A stretch of 9,922 bases of DNA, taken from positions 1-9,922 of the forward strand of contig CALCHI010000219.1 of the NCBI GenBank assembly GCA_937901285.1, read 5' to 3'. Source of the DNA: UBA8437 sp003445035 (GTDB taxonomy: Bacteria; Planctomycetota; Planctomycetia; Planctomycetales; Planctomycetaceae). This document shows positions 8,588 through 9,922 of the stretch, in pieces. Numbering within the stretch: the first letter of the stretch is position 1; each line of letters begins with the position of its first letter. Both the position numbers and the translations under genes were made by a program. The notes under the pieces are model-generated. The model was not told where the DNA came from. It saw only the letters and a list, made by a program, of their open reading frames with translations, and made no database searches.

Positions 8588-8618
8588 GAAACGACGAGGG
8601 GAAGGGTTGGGTAGCTAG

Positions 8619-8647
8619 ATTGTAGCACCCCGGGCACGGGGTGAAAA
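8619..8647 (-). promoter_or_regulatory. Sigma70-like promoter candidate for the PSD1-DUF1501-uxaE operon
   Basis: On the minus strand a -10 box TACAAT (8624-8619; five of six consensus bases) is preceded by TG one base upstream, giving an extended -10. A -35 candidate TTTTCA (8647-8642; four of six) lies exactly 17 bases away. The expected transcription start is near 8612, giving a leader of about 50 nt before the ATG at 8561. It sits in the largest intergenic gap in the window and ahead of the gene cluster. No experimental evidence is available from sequence alone. Confidence 0.45.
8626..8643. repeat. Perfect inverted repeat inside the promoter spacer (operator candidate)
   Basis: CACCCCG and CGGGGTG form a perfect 7-bp inverted repeat around a 4-base centre, covering almost all of the spacer between the -35 and -10 candidates. 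This is the size and position of a dimeric repressor or activator site. As RNA from the upstream beta-propeller gene it would form a GC-rich hairpin, but it is followed by CTACAATC rather than a U-run, so it is a poor intrinsic terminator. Confidence 0.4.
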
Positions 8648-8690
8648 TTGGCGTGTTGTCGCGGTGGGAAAGCGGTGGATTCTCGTTGTT

Positions 8691-9922
8691 TCAGCGGATC
8701 CGCTTGAGTTGACGAGGAATGAATCCGACGGAGGTCTCCATCCATGTGCCGCAACTGCATCCTCCGCCACCCTCGGGCGAGAGCAGCATGCCCGAGGCGG
8801 GGATGGTGCTCAGCCAGCAATCGGGGCGCAGGCGATTCCAGGTGCTGCTCTTGCCGTCCTGCTGATCCCAGACGGTGACGGTGCCGGCGCGGAAGAACAG
8901 GGCCCCGGCCGAGCAGGCGTAGGTACCGCAACCGCCACCTGGCATCTGCGGGCCGGCGTTGGTGCCGTCCTTCAGCGAGAGGACGTGTGGCCTGAGATAG
9001 ACCTTGTCGCCGACGATGGCCGGTCGCGACATGGCCTTGCCATGGTCGCCCTTGCCACCCGGCCAGCCGAAGCTACGGGTCCAGCCCGGTTCGCCGTTGG
9101 CGGCCTGGAAACTGTGGACGTTGTACTTGCCGTCGGCCGATCCGGCGATGATCAGTTTTTCTCCGGCGTTTGCCATCGAGAAGACCACCTTGCCGGGAGG
9201 CAGTTCCAGTGGCCGTTCCCAGAGCATCGAGCCGCTGTTGGCGTCCATGGCGACCAGGAACATCTTCTTCCACAACTCGGGACGACCGACCCGTCGCTCG
9301 GGGGCCCCGATGACGGTTTCGTGCCGGCATTCGACGAAGTAGATCCGATCGCCGGTGATGCTGAGTGTCGTATTCAGCACGACGCCGTTGCTGTAATGCC
9401 AGGTCACCTTGCCGGTTTTGCGATCGATTGAAAACAGCCCGTCACTGCAGACCTTGTGGGTCACTTCGCCGCTGCGGGCGTCGTACCAGCCGGCGCCCGC
9501 TCCGCCCCAGAAGTTGGTCCACGACGTCGCGCGGCGGACAGCGGTGCCGATGATTCTGTTTTCGGTGCGGGCGATGTACCCCCAGTCCCACGGGCCCGTG
9601 CGACCTTCGGGTTCGGGCACCGCCCACTGTTTGACGACCCGGCCGGTGCCGGCATCGATCTGCCACAGCCGATCCCGGATGGCCGCATAGACGAAGTCGC
9701 GGTCGGCACACCAGTTGCCGCAGTCCCGCGGCATGTTGAATCGTTCCAGGTCGGGGATCTCCAGCGACCACAGGATCGAGCCGTTGAAGGCGTCGACAGC
9801 GACCAGTCGGTGCAGTCCCTGCAGGAACAATCGTCCGGCTGTCGAGAGGGGCGAGGGCTTGCGGCCATTGCGGTCGGGCTGGTAGCGCGGGCCGGGACGG
9901 CCGACCCACTGGACGGCCAGGT
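8691..9922 (-). CDS. PQQ-like beta-propeller protein, C-terminal 409 residues (5' end beyond window)
   Basis: The frame is open from the right edge (first full codon at 9920) to a TGA at 8693-8691, giving the last 409 residues. The TTG at 9830 is not the start: the 30 codons upstream of it (WVGRPGPRYQPDRNGRKPSP and onward) match the conserved lead-in of this planctomycete family. Propeller blades are marked by PQQ-type repeats: VAVDAFNGSILW, WQIDAGTGRVV, SIDRKTGKVTWHY, VAMDANSGSMLWERPL and VHSFQAANGEPGW. The last 100 residues form the family's characteristic end, with five Cys in GGGCGTYAC, RPDCW and GGGCSCG segments and the LFFRAG, STIPASGMLLSPE and FIPR motifs. PQQ binding is not shown by the sequence, and many relatives are thought to be structural propellers without cofactor. 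Larger relatives often carry N-terminal methyltransferase or PQQ segments, so the missing part may be long. It is separated by 129 bp and a promoter candidate from the next gene, so it is probably a different transcription unit. Confidence 0.88.
   Translation of the reverse strand, partial: LAVQWVGRPGPRYQPDRNGRKPSPLSTAGRLFLQGLHRLVAVDAFNGSILWSLEIPDLERFNMPRDCGNWCADRDFVYAAIRDRLWQIDAGTGRVVKQWAVPEPEGRTGPWDWGYIARTENRIIGTAVRRATSWTNFWGGAGAGWYDARSGEVTHKVCSDGLFSIDRKTGKVTWHYSNGVVLNTTLSITGDRIYFVECRHETVIGAPERRVGRPELWKKMFLVAMDANSGSMLWERPLELPPGKVVFSMANAGEKLIIAGSADGKYNVHSFQAANGEPGWTRSFGWPGGKGDHGKAMSRPAIVGDKVYLRPHVLSLKDGTNAGPQMPGGGCGTYACSAGALFFRAGTVTVWDQQDGKSSTWNRLRPDCWLSTIPASGMLLSPEGGGGCSCGTWMETSVGFIPRQLKRIR

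Larger units (their letters stand above)
1..8624 (-). other. Probable operon: PSD1, DUF1501, uxaE, DUF6797/LamG
   Basis: Four genes run in the same direction with gaps of 53, 22 and 29 bp, no hairpin-plus-U-run between them, and one promoter candidate ahead of the first. Three products are exported by Sec or Tat and one is cytoplasmic. Cotranscription is inferred from spacing; the operon may continue past the left edge. Confidence 0.65.

Noticed and set aside
8626..8643. Intrinsic terminator of the beta-propeller gene
   Set aside because: The hairpin is GC-rich and in a suitable place, but it is not followed by a U-run on the minus strand; a promoter/operator role fits better.
6874..8931. 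685-codon open frame on the minus strand overlapping the PSD1 gene and the intergenic region
   Set aside because: It overlaps most of the first half of the PSD1 gene in another frame, runs through the promoter region and into the beta-propeller gene, is rich in Arg, Pro and Gly, and shows no recognisable domain. It is a shadow of G+C-rich codon use.
9830..9830. TTG at 9830 as the start of the beta-propeller protein
   Set aside because: The reading frame continues upstream to the window edge with residues typical of the family, so the true start is outside the window.
1..9922. tRNA, rRNA, CRISPR array, insertion sequence or defence system
   Set aside because: No tRNA-like cloverleaf, regularly spaced repeat, transposase or nuclease motif was seen; nearly the whole window is explained by five coding regions.

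Overview
The window looks like a piece of a G+C-rich planctomycete (Planctomycetota) chromosome. The evidence is its protein families: a cytochrome-type PSD1 protein (PSCyt1, DUF1549 and DUF1553 domains), a Tat-exported DUF1501 protein, a DUF6797-type secreted protein with a LamG domain, and a PQQ-like beta-propeller protein with the planctomycete-style cysteine-bearing C-terminus. The order within the phylum cannot be fixed from this sequence. All five real genes are on the minus strand, so the window reads right to left. No RNA gene, mobile element, CRISPR array or origin was found, and no gap between genes exceeds 129 bp.

Layout in transcription order. (1) 9922-8691 is the 3' part of a PQQ/WD-like beta-propeller protein whose start lies beyond the right edge. 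(2) A 129-bp intergenic region (8690-8562) carries a sigma70-like promoter candidate pointing left, with a perfect 7-bp inverted repeat filling its spacer. (3) 8561-4953 encodes a 1202-residue PSD1-type protein with two CxxCH motifs and an NPCBM-like carbohydrate-binding insert. (4) 4899-3496 encodes a DUF1501 protein with a twin-arginine signal. (5) 3473-2181 encodes a UxaE-type tagaturonate epimerase, the only cytoplasmic metabolic enzyme here. (6) 2151-1 is the first 717 residues of a large exported protein (signal peptide, DUF6797 region, LamG domain, start of a beta-propeller), cut off by the left edge.

Genes 3 to 6 are co-directional with gaps of 53, 22 and 29 bp and no visible terminator, so they probably form one operon. 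The PSD1-DUF1501 pair is a hallmark of planctomycete genomes. Its biochemical role is not settled, but it is usually thought to act on complex polysaccharides at the cell surface. The point of most interest is the uxaE gene between the DUF1501 gene and the DUF6797/LamG gene. UxaE interconverts D-tagaturonate and D-fructuronate, a step in galacturonate breakdown. Its position suggests, by inference only, that this surface system handles a uronic-acid-containing glycan such as pectin, and that its product is used in the cytoplasm.

Many long open frames on the plus strand, and in the wrong minus frames, are shadows of high third-position G+C and were discarded.
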